From the NCBI RefSeq assembly GCF_024347515.1, contig NZ_AP025492.1, positions 1,054,001 to 1,118,000 of the forward strand: DNA of 64,000 nucleotides, in the 5' to 3' direction. The notes beneath the pieces are model-generated. The model did no database searches. It had not been told where the DNA came from and saw only the letters and a program-made list of their open reading frames with translations. Shown here piece after piece: positions 35,956 through 45,230 of this stretch; within the stretch, counting starts at the first letter, position 1; every line of letters begins with the position of its first letter. The position numbers were made by a program, and so were the translations under genes. Origin of the DNA: Vibrio gigantis (GTDB taxonomy: Bacteria; Pseudomonadota; Gammaproteobacteria; Enterobacterales; Vibrionaceae).

Positions 35956-36417
35956 TTTAAGCTCCTATTATTTACAGCTAATTAAAATCACAGGATCGAG
36001 GCGCAGAATGTGTGTGAGGTGTTTTTACCAAAGGCGCACAAGGTTTGAAGCGTTGTCCAGTGAAGGAATACCTGTAAGACGAAGCTTGATAAAAAAAGAC
36101 GGTAAAAAATCTCAATTAATTTTCAAATTAAAAAACGGGCGCTTTTCCGGGTGTGTTTTGCAGCTGTTTTTCAGAATGGCGGGCAATTTCTTCGTCTTTT
36201 CAGGCGCAGTGTCGTCTTAGTCTAATGAGCTAAATTTGGTGGCTATGTTTGGTGAATTTTGGCGGTTTATGATGGGATCTATTCGGGTGAGTGTGCCGCG
36301 GGATAATCAGGGGTGAAATCAAGAATTGAACGGCTTTGAGCGATGAGTTTTAAATAAAGCGGTGCTATGACGAATTCGCCATAGCACCGCAGTTTATTCT
36401 AATCTTGAGGTTCTAAA
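35956..36417. other. Promoter region of the tcyP operon and non-coding gap
   Basis: About 460 bases between the tcyP start and the amidohydrolase stop. The tcyP promoter must lie at its left end; no riboswitch or clear operator was recognised. The hairpin ending the amidohydrolase transcript is at its right end. A 98-codon plus-strand frame over 35924-36220 is judged spurious. Confidence 0.5.
36359..36390 (-). terminator. Terminator of the amidohydrolase gene
   Basis: GCGGTGCTATG and CATAGCACCGC form a perfect 11-bp stem with a 10-base loop, 28 bases past the stop; on the minus strand TTTATTTAAAA follows. Confidence 0.8.
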
Positions 36418-37680
36418 TTAAAGGCTATTTTTATACACCTTGCCGTCTTTCATGATCAGTTTTTGTGTTTCTGTATTAGCTACACATGCCACTCCTTCCA
36501 GTGGGTTGCCGTCGATGATTAATAGGTCGGCATACGCACCTTCAACGATCTGACCTAGTTTGCCTTTTTGGTAAGGGTGTTGGTAAGTCGACATTTCAAA
36601 CAAGCGTCCACAGTTTGATGTCGCCATACGAAGTGCAGTGATGGTATCGAACACTTGTTCAATCGCGCCAAGCTCATTTAATTGAGTCGCATGAACGTTG
36701 GTTTCGTCGACACAGTCGGTACCAAAGGCGATGTTTTGGATATCGTATTTCTTAATCAACTCTGCTGACTTGAACATGGCTTTACCCACGCGCTCTGTCT
36801 TGCGGTATGTCTCTTCGTTTGGCAGAGGGATCTTACGCTCTGCAATCAATGAAGAGGTAAAGTAAGAAGGAATCACCCAAATACCTTTCTCTTTAATGAT
36901 CTCCGCAATGTCGTCGTCCATGATAGTCGCATGTTCGAATGACATCACGCCCGCTTCTGCCGCTCGGCGCATCGCATCAGATGTGTGGATGTGCGCAGCG
37001 ACATAGGTGCCGTAATCGGAAGCGGCATCAACCGCAGCTTTCATTTCTTCAGATGTGAATTGCAATGTATCTAGCGGGTCGAACGTTGAAGATGCGCCAC
37101 CGCCTGCCATGATCTTGATTTGTGATGCACCCATAAACAGTTGTTCACGTACTGCTTTCAATACTTCTGAACGGCCATCGGCCACTTTCATAGCACCAAG
37201 CTTCATCATTGGGGAATCTTCGTGGCCGTTAGCTAAACGCTCTTGCGCTTGGTTCTGGCGGTAATCTGAGTGACCACAGGTTTGCGAGATAGCCGCCATT
37301 GAAGGCAGAATACGTGGGCCAGTTGCGTAACCGTTATCGATACTGTTTTTAAGGCCAAGCGTGTTGCCCGCTACATCACGAATGGTGGTAAACCCGCGCA
37401 TCAGCATCTCTTCTGAAATCTTTGCTGAGCGAATCGCCACTTCTTCACGTGTCATGGTATCAATCACATTGAAAGGTGCAGATAGCGTGATATGAACGTG
37501 TGCATCAATCAAACCTGGCATTACTGTGCCACCTCGAGCATCAATGATTTCATCGGCTAGCGTTGGGTCAATCTCGCCAATTTGAGTAATCAAGTTATCT
37601 TCGATAAGAAGTGATACGTTCTCGATTAGGTTGTTATCAACACCGTTAAATACGTTCGCGTTAGTGATTAGCTTTTTCAT
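36418..37680 (-). CDS. Amidohydrolase-superfamily protein (imidazolonepropionase/prolidase-like)
   Basis: A 420-residue metal-dependent hydrolase. The frame extends to 37767, but the ATG at 37680 has AAAGGTG before it and begins the fold. Metal ligands are seen in 'GLIDAHVHITL' (HxH), a probable carboxylated lysine in 'ASQIKIMAGGG', His in 'AHIHTSDAM' and 'SFEHATIMDDD', and Asp in 'AFGTDCVDE'. This set fits the dinuclear Xaa-Pro/acyl-amino-acid hydrolase branch. No signal peptide. The substrate is unknown. It is divergent from the membrane protein at 37984. Confidence 0.85.
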   Translation of the reverse strand: MKKLITNANVFNGVDNNLIENVSLLIEDNLITQIGEIDPTLADEIIDARGGTVMPGLIDAHVHITLSAPFNVIDTMTREEVAIRSAKISEEMLMRGFTTIRDVAGNTLGLKNSIDNGYATGPRILPSMAAISQTCGHSDYRQNQAQERLANGHEDSPMMKLGAMKVADGRSEVLKAVREQLFMGASQIKIMAGGGASSTFDPLDTLQFTSEEMKAAVDAASDYGTYVAAHIHTSDAMRRAAEAGVMSFEHATIMDDDIAEIIKEKGIWVIPSYFTSSLIAERKIPLPNEETYRKTERVGKAMFKSAELIKKYDIQNIAFGTDCVDETNVHATQLNELGAIEQVFDTITALRMATSNCGRLFEMSTYQHPYQKGKLGQIVEGAYADLLIIDGNPLEGVACVANTETQKLIMKDGKVYKNSL

Positions 37681-37983
37681 AGTCTGCACCTTTTGGATAT
37701 GAGTTAGTGTCGCTGATGGAGTCATCATATGGGGAGCGGTAATGGAAGAATGGCCATTTGGTGACACGTAATGACGAGGCTTATCTTTTGGTGCTTTTCT
37801 ATATTTTGAGAAATTGCTTTAATAGAGGGAAGCGAATTATTGGTGTGATAAATGATCAATCGATAAAAACTAATAATTTCGAATGGAATGGTTGTGGTGT
37901 CACCAAATGGTAAGTTTTGGTCCGATTCGAACGCTAAGATGTATTTCAAATCGAGGCTACTTATCAAATCAGAGAGAGACATA

Positions 37984-38478
37984 ATGACTAAATCAGACAA
38001 AGTTTACGGATTCAATACACCACAACGTCTATTCGTAGGTTATACGTTAGCTGTGCTGGTGGACTTAGTGGTCCTTAACTTCTTCGATGAGTACTGGGAC
38101 TTCGTCAACATTGAATCCTTCACTATCTCTTTGATAGCGGCGTTGCTGCTTCAGCTACTATTGAAACTTTCTATTGGTTTAGAACATAAGATTGCTGAGC
38201 ACTTCAAAAGCAAACCAGGTACAGCACCGAAGGTTTATCGAGCAATCACCACTTACATCATCTTAGTGGGTTCAAAGTTCGTGATGCTAGAAGCAATTAA
38301 CCTTCTGTTTGGCGAGAAGGTGAGCTTTACTGGCCCTTGGAATGGTGTAGTGGCGTTCTTCGCTGTGGTATTTACGATTCTGATTGCTGAAGTGTTGGTA
38401 TCGAAAATCTACTTTGCTCTTGATAATAAAGAACAAATCGATAACGAATTAGAAGAGGCAAAAGAAGTAAAAGCATAA
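37984..38478 (+). CDS. Uncharacterised inner-membrane protein
   Basis: A 164-residue protein with four predicted membrane helices (about residues 18-35, 48-70, 90-110 and 122-148) and an acidic C-terminal tail. The frame goes back to 37888, but the ATG at 37984 has GAGAGA seven bases upstream. Charged 'EHKIAEHFKSKPGTAPK' forms the central cytoplasmic loop. I do not recognise the family. It is monocistronic and ends in a class-4 variant of the repeated terminator. Confidence 0.7.
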   Translation: MTKSDKVYGFNTPQRLFVGYTLAVLVDLVVLNFFDEYWDFVNIESFTISLIAALLLQLLLKLSIGLEHKIAEHFKSKPGTAPKVYRAITTYIILVGSKFVMLEAINLLFGEKVSFTGPWNGVVAFFAVVFTILIAEVLVSKIYFALDNKEQIDNELEEAKEVKA

Positions 38479-38526
38479 TTGCTAGTTGATGGCTGCTCGG
38501 AGAGCTCTTAATCGACTTTCCAATAA

Positions 38527-38561
38527 AAAGGGTTGGTATTTATACCAACCCTTTGTTTTTT
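38527..38561 (+). terminator. Terminator, GGTTGGTA class, copy 4
   Basis: AAAGGGTTGGTA and TACCAACCCTTT form a perfect 12-bp stem with loop TTTA, followed by GTTTTTT. The upper stem (TTGGTA/TACCAA) is the same as in the hairpins at 22066, 24339 and 25542. Confidence 0.9.
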
Positions 38562-38706
38562 AGAAAACACAGTTTGTAACTGGATTTAGAACTTAACTTG
38601 GTCGTTTACGTTGTAAGCCCTGCCACGACCTTTGTAGTCGTACGTGTTGAATCGTAATTCACTTGATGTGCGCTTTAATCAGAAGTGAGCTTGAAAGAAA
38701 TCATTT

Positions 38707-39393
38707 CTAAAAAAGGTATTTTACACCAACTTGTGGCATGAACTCGCCAAGATCTACGTAATCGTCTTTTAGTTTTCGATAGCCAAGAGCTGCTTCAAAA
38801 GACCAGTTTTTACTAAATTGGGTATCTGAGATTAAGTAAGTCTCATATAGATGAAGGTTTTGATTATCGCCTTCAGGTTCAGTCACACTGGCTAAAACTC
38901 TTAGTGCCCAAGCATCACTCATGTGGATCATGGATCCGAGCTCTACCCCATACCCTTTGAGTGTGTAGCTTTCCTTAAAGATCTGTGGGTCACCCCCTCC
39001 AGGGACGAAGGTATCTGTTGTGCCCTTATAGCTTTGTTTAAACGATGTTCTATTTATCTTTACATAAGGTGAGAATGACCCTAGCTCGAAGTAATACCCA
39101 AGTCCAAAATCCTGTTTTGTTGTAGAGGAGTACGATGATAAAGAAAGGGTACTGCTCTGAAAGCTTGGCCCATCATATGAGTTATAGCTAATACTGTAAT
39201 CGGCGAACAGATGATCGTAAAAATTCCAAGAGATACGACTATACCCACCTACACTACCTTCAGACTGGCCGATGACAGAATCAGAAAGTCCATCATCAAT
39301 ACCATATTGAAGTCCACCAGAGACAAACGTGAAATCATTTGCGCTCGCTGATAATGATGTTAACGCTGTAAGTAGGATTATGTATTTTTTCAT
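38707..39393 (-). CDS. Outer-membrane beta-barrel protein
   Basis: A 228-residue precursor with a signal peptide ('MKKYIILLTALTSLSASA', cleavage about residue 18). Alternating strands rich in Tyr and Ser ('GYSRISWNFYDHLFADYSIS') and a final 'VGVKYLF' ending in Phe mark an eight- to ten-stranded barrel. An upstream TTG at 39399 is possible. Ligand unknown; the gene stands alone next to an exported amidohydrolase. Confidence 0.75.
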   Translation of the reverse strand: MKKYIILLTALTSLSASANDFTFVSGGLQYGIDDGLSDSVIGQSEGSVGGYSRISWNFYDHLFADYSISYNSYDGPSFQSSTLSLSSYSSTTKQDFGLGYYFELGSFSPYVKINRTSFKQSYKGTTDTFVPGGGDPQIFKESYTLKGYGVELGSMIHMSDAWALRVLASVTEPEGDNQNLHLYETYLISDTQFSKNWSFEAALGYRKLKDDYVDLGEFMPQVGVKYLF

Positions 39394-39591
39394 GCGCAAT
39401 GTTACCGATTGTTAATAAATTTTCCGCAGTTTAATGATTTTTTTTAACTAATCTGTTCTGCAATCTAATGTTGTGAAAATGGTGATCAAACGTTAATTTT
39501 GAAAATCAGTATGGATTATTATGTATTCTTATGGGTGATGTTAATTATCATAAGAAATATTTTTATTACTTTGTGGTTCAACATTAGTTTG

Positions 39592-41310
39592 CTATTTACT
39601 GTTTTCGAAAACTATTTTCCCCCGCAACACCGTCATCAACACCTGCGTTTTGGCGATGCCTCTTGCTGATAAAGTGGTGATGTCTTTATCAAGAATGGCG
39701 AAGTCAGCTGACTTACCAACCTCAATCGTTCCCGTTATATCGTCAATTCCTAGGCTTTTAGCTGCGTTGAGGGTGTAAGCGTCGATGGCTGTGTAGATAT
39801 CGGTTAGGCCTGTTTTTCCCATGATTAGGCTGTTGGCGATACCGACTAAAGGATTTATGTCGTGTACATTCCAGTCACTACTTAACGTGATATTAGCGTC
39901 GGTTTTGAGTATTGCGTCGAGGTTCATCATGGCTTTCGTGCGTCTAGCACCTAAGAAGGCCTTAGCCCATTCGTGATCGTGCTGTGCTACGTAGTCTGAC
40001 CCGACCTGGAAGTCCGCCGAAACATCGAGTTGTTTAAAGCGTGGAACGTCCTCATCATTGATCAATTCAACGTGGGTTAACGTGTATGGCTTTTGCGAAC
40101 CTTGTTTACGTACGCTCTCGATGGCATCTAAAGATTCACGAACCGCACCGTCGCCAATTGCATGTATGTGTGCACTAAAGCCGATTTTGTCTAGAGCCGT
40201 TAACCACTGTTGCATCTGTGCTGGTGGAATGTAGTTCAAGCCATTAGGAGAGTTTGGTAAATAAGTATCTAAATAAGGAGCGAGCGTTTTTGCCGTGCCA
40301 TTGATGAAGATGCCATCGCTGTACATTTTCACCTGATCGACTAGCAGTAGACGGTTTTTGTCATCGGAATACATCTTCTCAAACACTTCTAATTGAGAGG
40401 GCATTGCCATTGATGGGTAAACCCAAGGGCGTAATGACACGCGAGCAGTCAAATCCTGGTTTTGCTCCGCTTCGAGCCAAACATCATACCAACCGCGTTT
40501 CCAGTACAGTCGACCGTCACCTATGGTGGTAATGCCGTGTGCTGCCGCTTCTTCAAGTCCGTACATTAAGCCCTGGTAGCTTTGCTCAAACAGTTCGCTT
40601 TGGCTGTTCCACGCCATCTCCATAATTTGGTCGCCAGCATTATCCAATAAGATGCCATTGAGCTTGCCGCTGTCTTGGTCTTTTAAATAGGCGCCGCCTT
40701 GTGGATCTGACGATTGCGGACTAATTCGGGCAATTTTTAGTGCTTTTGAGTTAACCCACATTGAGTGTGAAGTCTGCTCCATGATCACGACAGGTCGGTC
40801 GTGAAAGACACTATCGATGATCTCAAGTGGTGTGTATTCCGAATCGCTGTCGAGTGTAGACTCCAGAGAAAAGCCATAACCCATCAGCCAGCCTCGACCA
40901 TTGGTTTCGGCATTGATTTTACACGCTTCTAAGTAAGGGATTTGCTCTTCGAGTGTGGCTTCAGAATCCAGTTCGCAATTACCACCTAGTTCAGAGGCGG
41001 CTTCAAAAACATGGTTATGATTGTCAATGAAGCCCGGTAGCACAAAGGCATTCTCCAAGTCGATGACATCGGTATTTAGCCCTTTAAAAGTCTGCGCCTG
41101 CTCGTGGTCACCAATGAATATGATCTTGCCGTTATGGGTAACGATCGAGTCTGACTCTCGATGCCCGTATATATCGGCATTAGTGAAGATTTGGTCAGCC
41201 GCTTGGTCTTGATTGGCTGTGTTGGCTTGTGCAAGAGCTGGTGATACAGCACTTAGACCTGCGATTAAGATGGCCAATGCAGTGTGTGGCAGAGTGAGCT
41301 TGTTGTTCAT
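39592..41310 (-). CDS. Exported YtcJ-like amidohydrolase
   Basis: A 572-residue amidohydrolase of the YtcJ/AepA type (Amidohydro_3). A signal peptide ends near 'VSPALA', so the enzyme is periplasmic. Metal sites are 'GFIDNHNHVFE' (HxH), 'AHIHAIGDGAVRE' and 'THVELINDEDV' (His residues), and 'TLSSDWNVHDINPL' (Asp). The ATG at 41310 is preferred over 41325 because GGAAG lies eight bases before it. The family cleaves cyclic amides, formamides and carbamates; the substrate here is not known. AraC-type regulator and small-protein genes lie upstream. Confidence 0.87.
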   Translation of the reverse strand: MNNKLTLPHTALAILIAGLSAVSPALAQANTANQDQAADQIFTNADIYGHRESDSIVTHNGKIIFIGDHEQAQTFKGLNTDVIDLENAFVLPGFIDNHNHVFEAASELGGNCELDSEATLEEQIPYLEACKINAETNGRGWLMGYGFSLESTLDSDSEYTPLEIIDSVFHDRPVVIMEQTSHSMWVNSKALKIARISPQSSDPQGGAYLKDQDSGKLNGILLDNAGDQIMEMAWNSQSELFEQSYQGLMYGLEEAAAHGITTIGDGRLYWKRGWYDVWLEAEQNQDLTARVSLRPWVYPSMAMPSQLEVFEKMYSDDKNRLLLVDQVKMYSDGIFINGTAKTLAPYLDTYLPNSPNGLNYIPPAQMQQWLTALDKIGFSAHIHAIGDGAVRESLDAIESVRKQGSQKPYTLTHVELINDEDVPRFKQLDVSADFQVGSDYVAQHDHEWAKAFLGARRTKAMMNLDAILKTDANITLSSDWNVHDINPLVGIANSLIMGKTGLTDIYTAIDAYTLNAAKSLGIDDITGTIEVGKSADFAILDKDITTLSARGIAKTQVLMTVLRGKIVFENSK

Positions 41311-41435
41311 TATTGTGTCTTCCATGTTCCACTGTGTAATAAGTATAGAAAGCGAGTGGTCAGTGGGAAACTCTACATGAATGACAAATAAAAACTGTAT
41401 TTAATCAATAAGCTGTCGTTTGAATGAGCTTTTGA

Positions 41436-41612
41436 TTACGACTCTTGCCTCAGGCTTTTACGCAGATCTTTTTTGTATTCGTCATAAGAGTTGTAGCCAT
41501 AGAGTTTCCACGTGTGATCACCTTTAATATTGTGGCTGTAGGTGATTTCTCCGATCCACTGCTGACGTGTTGCATGAATCATATCGCGTATTTTTAATAA
41601 TAAAGTGTCCAT
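41436..41612 (-). CDS. Small protein of unknown function, 58 residues
   Basis: The ATG at 41612 has a near-perfect AGGAG eight bases upstream, which is why this short frame is accepted; an in-frame extension to 41690 has no ribosome-binding site. The product begins 'MDTLLLKIRDMIHATRQQW' and has a Tyr/Lys-rich end ('KLYGYNSYDEYKKDLRK'). It is soluble and has no known domain. It is divergent from the AraC-type gene at 41767, with 154 bases between starts, and could be its target. Confidence 0.65.
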   Translation of the reverse strand: MDTLLLKIRDMIHATRQQWIGEITYSHNIKGDHTWKLYGYNSYDEYKKDLRKSLRQES

Positions 41613-41766
41613 AGTTGCTCTCCTGATTAAGTTCACCTGCAGTATATTTAGCGGAGAAAGTCGGAAGAGTACCGTTAGCGCAATGTCCAATACTTTTCAG
41701 TCAAAGTGCTCACTTAAATGGTTTGATGGGTATACTTTCAGTATTAGAGGGTCACAGAGTGTCGTA

Positions 41767-42627
41767 ATGAAAGGTTACTTAGAAAAGGTGCCGCAAAGGA
41801 TTGGTGCGTCATGGCGCTACAAGAAAATCGTTGAAGGCAGCAAGAGTTATGGTTGGCATCGACATGAAGAATATGAGATAGCGATTCATCGTCACTTCTC
41901 GGGGCATAGCTTTGTCGGCCACCACCAAAGCGATGTGTTCCATAACCATATGATTTTGGTTGGTCCCGACTTGCCTCATGCCATTTATTCGGAAGTGAGC
42001 AGTGATGACTCACGTGTTTGCGAAACCCATGTAATTTGGTTTCGTAAAGATTGGATTGAGCCGTTGATAGCGTGCTGTCGTGAACTTGAACCGTTACGTA
42101 CACTACTAGAAGACTCAAAGAAAGGATTGCAGTTTTCCCCTAATACCGCTGAGAGGGCAACACAACTGCTAGATAAGGTGATGGATCAGCCTCCTCATCA
42201 ACAGCTACTGATTCTATTCTCTCTGTTTGCTTTGCTGATTGATGACCAAGAAGTCGTGCAGCTAATTAACCCAACCTTTAACTCGGTTGAAGAAGACGAG
42301 GTCAGCGACAAACTAGACAAGGTCGAAGCTTTTCTGATGAATCATTTTATTCATAATATTTCGGTAAATGACTTAGCTAGCCATTTGTACATTAGTGAGA
42401 GCAGCGTAAGGCGTCTGTTTCAAAAGCACTACAACGAGAGCTTCAGTCAGCGGTTGAAGAAAATTAGATTAAATGTGGCGTGTGATTTGCTGCTAAATAC
42501 ATCTCTGCCTGTGAATCTGATTATGGAAAAAGTCGGTTATGACAACCAAGCTAACTTCAATCGCCAGTTCAAATCTTATAAGCAGGTGACTCCGACTCAA
42601 TATCGTGACGCAATGAAGCGGCTTTAA
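41767..42627 (+). CDS. AraC-family transcriptional regulator with cupin sensor
   Basis: A 286-residue protein. The N-terminal cupin-like sensor has 'HRHEEYEIAIHRHFSGHSFVG'-type histidines, and the two AraC helix-turn-helices lie at the C terminus (about residues 185-285: 'ISVNDLASHLYISESSVRRL' and 'VNLIMEKVGYDNQANFNRQF'). The open frame reaches back to 41605, overlapping the small divergent gene, so the ATG at 41767 is chosen; its ribosome-binding site is only fair. Ligand unknown; the divergent small protein and the YtcJ-like enzyme are candidate targets. Confidence 0.85.
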   Translation: MKGYLEKVPQRIGASWRYKKIVEGSKSYGWHRHEEYEIAIHRHFSGHSFVGHHQSDVFHNHMILVGPDLPHAIYSEVSSDDSRVCETHVIWFRKDWIEPLIACCRELEPLRTLLEDSKKGLQFSPNTAERATQLLDKVMDQPPHQQLLILFSLFALLIDDQEVVQLINPTFNSVEEDEVSDKLDKVEAFLMNHFIHNISVNDLASHLYISESSVRRLFQKHYNESFSQRLKKIRLNVACDLLLNTSLPVNLIMEKVGYDNQANFNRQFKSYKQVTPTQYRDAMKRL

Positions 42628-42774
42628 TTCATTCACCAACGAAACGATTTTCATAAATGTCTGAATAATTTAATGTTATATGAACCATGCTAATGGGGTT
42701 CACGTATTAACAAGGACGTAAGTTAAGACTCAAATGACTTACTCGTATTACGATTAAAATAAGTCGAGGTTAGG

Positions 42775-43293
42775 ATGAAGAAAATACTTTTGCTGCTGAG
42801 TGTGATTTTATTGGGCGGATGCGTTGGCATGCCGGAAACCGTCAAGCCAGTTCAGCAGTTTGAATTAGATAGATATTTAGGGAAATGGTACGAAGTAGCT
42901 CGCTTAGACCACTCGTTTGAGCGCGGCTTAAGCAATGTGAGTGCTGAATACAGTCTGCGCGATGATGGCGGCGTGAAAGTGATTAACCGCGGCTATTCGG
43001 CTGAAGAGGGCGAATGGAATGAGGCAGAAGGTAAAGCGTATTTTGTTGAAGGTAGCGACCAAGGCTATTTAAAAGTGTCGTTCTTCGGTCCGTTTTATGG
43101 TGCCTATGTGGTGTTTGAATTGGAAGAGGAAGGATACCAATACGCGTTCGTTTCTGGGCCAGACACTGATTACTTATGGCTACTAGCAAGAACGCCTGAA
43201 GTCGCACCAGAAGTGATGGAGAAGTTTAAAGCGATGTCGAAAGAGCGTGGGTTCAATACCGATGAGCTGATCGTTGTGGAACATACCCAATAA
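42775..43293 (+). CDS. blc: Outer-membrane lipocalin
   Basis: A 172-residue bacterial lipocalin. The signal peptide ends in the lipobox 'LGGC' (Cys16), giving a lipoprotein. The lipocalin signature 'YLGKWYEVARLDHSFERGL' follows at about residues 34-52, and the second and third conserved regions are 'DYLWLLARTPEV' and the C-terminal helix. Blc binds lysophospholipids and fatty acids at the outer membrane. GAGGTTAGG lies before the ATG; a strong terminator follows. Confidence 0.9.
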   Translation: MKKILLLLSVILLGGCVGMPETVKPVQQFELDRYLGKWYEVARLDHSFERGLSNVSAEYSLRDDGGVKVINRGYSAEEGEWNEAEGKAYFVEGSDQGYLKVSFFGPFYGAYVVFELEEEGYQYAFVSGPDTDYLWLLARTPEVAPEVMEKFKAMSKERGFNTDELIVVEHTQ

Positions 43294-43332
43294 ACCGATC
43301 GCTGTTATTGGTGAGAGTGATTGATGATTGAT

Positions 43333-43366
43333 AAGGCACAGAGGATGAATTTCTCTGTGCCTTTTT
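43333..43366 (+). terminator. Terminator after the lipocalin gene
   Basis: AAGGCACAGAG and CTCTGTGCCTT form a perfect 11-bp stem with a 9-base loop, then TTT. It lies between convergent genes. Confidence 0.9.
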
Positions 43367-43379
43367 AATTATCTGAGAG

Positions 43380-43754
43380 TTAGTCTTGCTTACGCACTTG
43401 CAATACGCTCAGTACTGATAGAAACAGGAAGAACACAGGATCGCTCCAACCAAAACCAACAAAGATACCTGTGAATGCTGCATACAATGTGATGATGGCG
43501 CCAAGCATATTCGTAACAACCAAGCCTTGAATGAGCTTTTTGGCGGACACGCCAGGTTCAATATCTCTAAGCAACCAGCTTATTGCAGCGATACCACCAA
43601 GAAATATACTGGTGTGCTGAGAGAGAAAGTAAGCGTACTTGTCATTGATCTCCACACCGTACATGGGCCACATGACTGTTGGTAGGAAAAACAACGCGAA
43701 GGCAAACCCTGCGTAAATGATGCCGTGTAGGCTTAAAAACGTTTTATTGTTCAT
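43380..43754 (-). CDS. Small four-helix membrane protein, unknown
   Basis: A 124-residue protein with four predicted membrane helices (about residues 8-28, 45-62, 75-95 and 100-118). 'HTSIFLGGIAAISWLLRDIEPG' suggests the same broad group as DUF4345-like proteins. It is followed upstream by the YdhR-like gene on the same strand, 48 bases away, so both may be one operon under the divergent LysR gene. Confidence 0.7.
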   Translation of the reverse strand: MNNKTFLSLHGIIYAGFAFALFFLPTVMWPMYGVEINDKYAYFLSQHTSIFLGGIAAISWLLRDIEPGVSAKKLIQGLVVTNMLGAIITLYAAFTGIFVGFGWSDPVFFLFLSVLSVLQVRKQD

Positions 43755-43802
43755 TTTTCATCTCTCTATCTCGTGCTTTTCGCTAATTCTTTATTCATTT
43801 CA

Positions 43803-44108
43803 TTAGCCGTTGATTGGGCCTTTGTTAATGGTAGTTAATGGCTGATTGACGTCAAAAATCACGCCGCGAACTTCATCAACGCCCATCTCTTTTAAGCGAG
43901 CGGCATGCATGGCTAAGTAAGCCTCAGCGCTGAGTTGATCTTCAAAAAGGTAGACACCACCGCCCAGTTTCTCGGCTTGGTTTTCTGTCCAGATTTTCCA
44001 GATCATACCCGGCTCGTTGTTGATGGACTTAGCTAGGTCTACGAGTGCGTTCGACATCTCTTCACCGAAAGGGCCGTTAAATTCAAAATCAACTTGTAGT
44101 AGTTTCAT
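43803..44108 (-). CDS. YdhR-like putative monooxygenase (dimeric alpha/beta barrel)
   Basis: A 101-residue protein. The frame goes back to 44255, but the ATG at 44108 has GGAG eight bases before it. 'MKLLQVDFEFNGPFGEEMS', 'EPGMIWKIWTENQAEKLGGG' and 'LKEMGVDEVRGVIFDVN' match the YdhR family, ABM-like proteins proposed to oxidise aromatics or quinols. It is divergent from a LysR gene 180 bases away, the likely regulator. Confidence 0.85.
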   Translation of the reverse strand: MKLLQVDFEFNGPFGEEMSNALVDLAKSINNEPGMIWKIWTENQAEKLGGGVYLFEDQLSAEAYLAMHAARLKEMGVDEVRGVIFDVNQPLTTINKGPING

Positions 44109-44288
44109 GGTGTTTCTCCGTTTAACAAATTTCGTGTAACAAAATCCGCTGAAAAATAGGTGTTTAAGACAAACAAGCCATTCTCGTTTGTTGTTGAGAT
44201 TTATATTGCCTGTTGAAATAGATATTACCTGTAAAAAACAGACAGAAAAGTTCATAATATTGCCATTAACTGTCAGGATTTTAGACCA

Positions 44289-45179
44289 ATGAGATTAAAG
44301 ACTACCCTCGACCAATGGCAAACACTCTATGAGATAGACCGTGCTGGTAGTATTCAGGCGGCGGCATTGCAACTGAATAAGAGCCATACCACGCTGATCT
44401 ATGCGTTGAGAAAACTGGAAGATCAATTGGGCGTGTCTTTGGTTCAAGTTGAAGGACGCAGGGCGGTATTGTCGGAAGACGGCAAAGCCTTATTGCGCAG
44501 GGCGAGCAGCATGCTGGAACAAGCGCGAGAACTTGAACTGATCAGTGAGCAGTTAGCAAAGGGAGTCGAATCTGAAATCGTGGTCGCAGTTGATCATTTG
44601 TGCTGCCTTGAGCGTCTTTATAAGCCGATGGCTGCGTTTATGGCAGAGAACAACAGTACGTCGATACAAGTGGTAGAAACATCACTGTCGAAGACCACCG
44701 AAATGGTCACTCAAGAACGAGCCGATGTTGCCATCATTAATCTACCCATAACCAATTACTCGGCTGAAGCCTTTGGATTTACCAAGATGGAGCCTGTTGT
44801 CGCCAGTTCGCACCCTTTGGCTAATGCATCATCCATATCGCTTAATCAGTTGTCGTCGTTACCACAAATAGTGGTCAGGGACTTAGGTTCGGTTGAAAAG
44901 CTGGGAGAGAAGAAAGATGTGGGTTGGTTGAAGTCGAGTCAGCGTATTACGGTCGATAATTTTGATCATGCTTTTGGTGCGGTAGAGCAGGGAGTAGGTT
45001 ATTGCAGACTGCCAAAGCATATTGTGGGAAGCCGAGGCGGTGAGAAGCTAACGGTGTTGAACGTGGAAAATGGCAGTGGTTATCAGGTTCCGCTGCATCT
45101 AACGTTACCAAAAGGCGTGAAGACAGGCCCCGCCGCTAAACGTTTTTATGAACTGTTGCTAGCGTCGGCTTCTCAGTAA
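44289..45179 (+). CDS. LysR-family transcriptional regulator
   Basis: A 296-residue LysR protein with DNA-binding domain at about residues 5-65 ('GSIQAAALQLNKSHTTLIYALRKLEDQLG') and effector domain from about 90. The N terminus 'TTLDQWQTLYEIDRAGSIQAA' resembles the YhaJ-like branch involved in aromatic or stress responses. It is divergent from the YdhR-like gene and its membrane-protein partner, which are its probable targets. Confidence 0.9.
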   Translation: MRLKTTLDQWQTLYEIDRAGSIQAAALQLNKSHTTLIYALRKLEDQLGVSLVQVEGRRAVLSEDGKALLRRASSMLEQARELELISEQLAKGVESEIVVAVDHLCCLERLYKPMAAFMAENNSTSIQVVETSLSKTTEMVTQERADVAIINLPITNYSAEAFGFTKMEPVVASSHPLANASSISLNQLSSLPQIVVRDLGSVEKLGEKKDVGWLKSSQRITVDNFDHAFGAVEQGVGYCRLPKHIVGSRGGEKLTVLNVENGSGYQVPLHLTLPKGVKTGPAAKRFYELLLASASQ

Positions 45180-45230
45180 CTTCTGCTCTCGTTTTTGATG
45201 TCCGCGTTTTATTTCACCATCAAACTAGAA

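Noticed and set aside
35924..36220. Plus-strand frame of 98 codons upstream of tcyP
   Set aside because: It overlaps the tcyP start region, has no ribosome-binding site and an unnatural Arg/Phe-rich composition.
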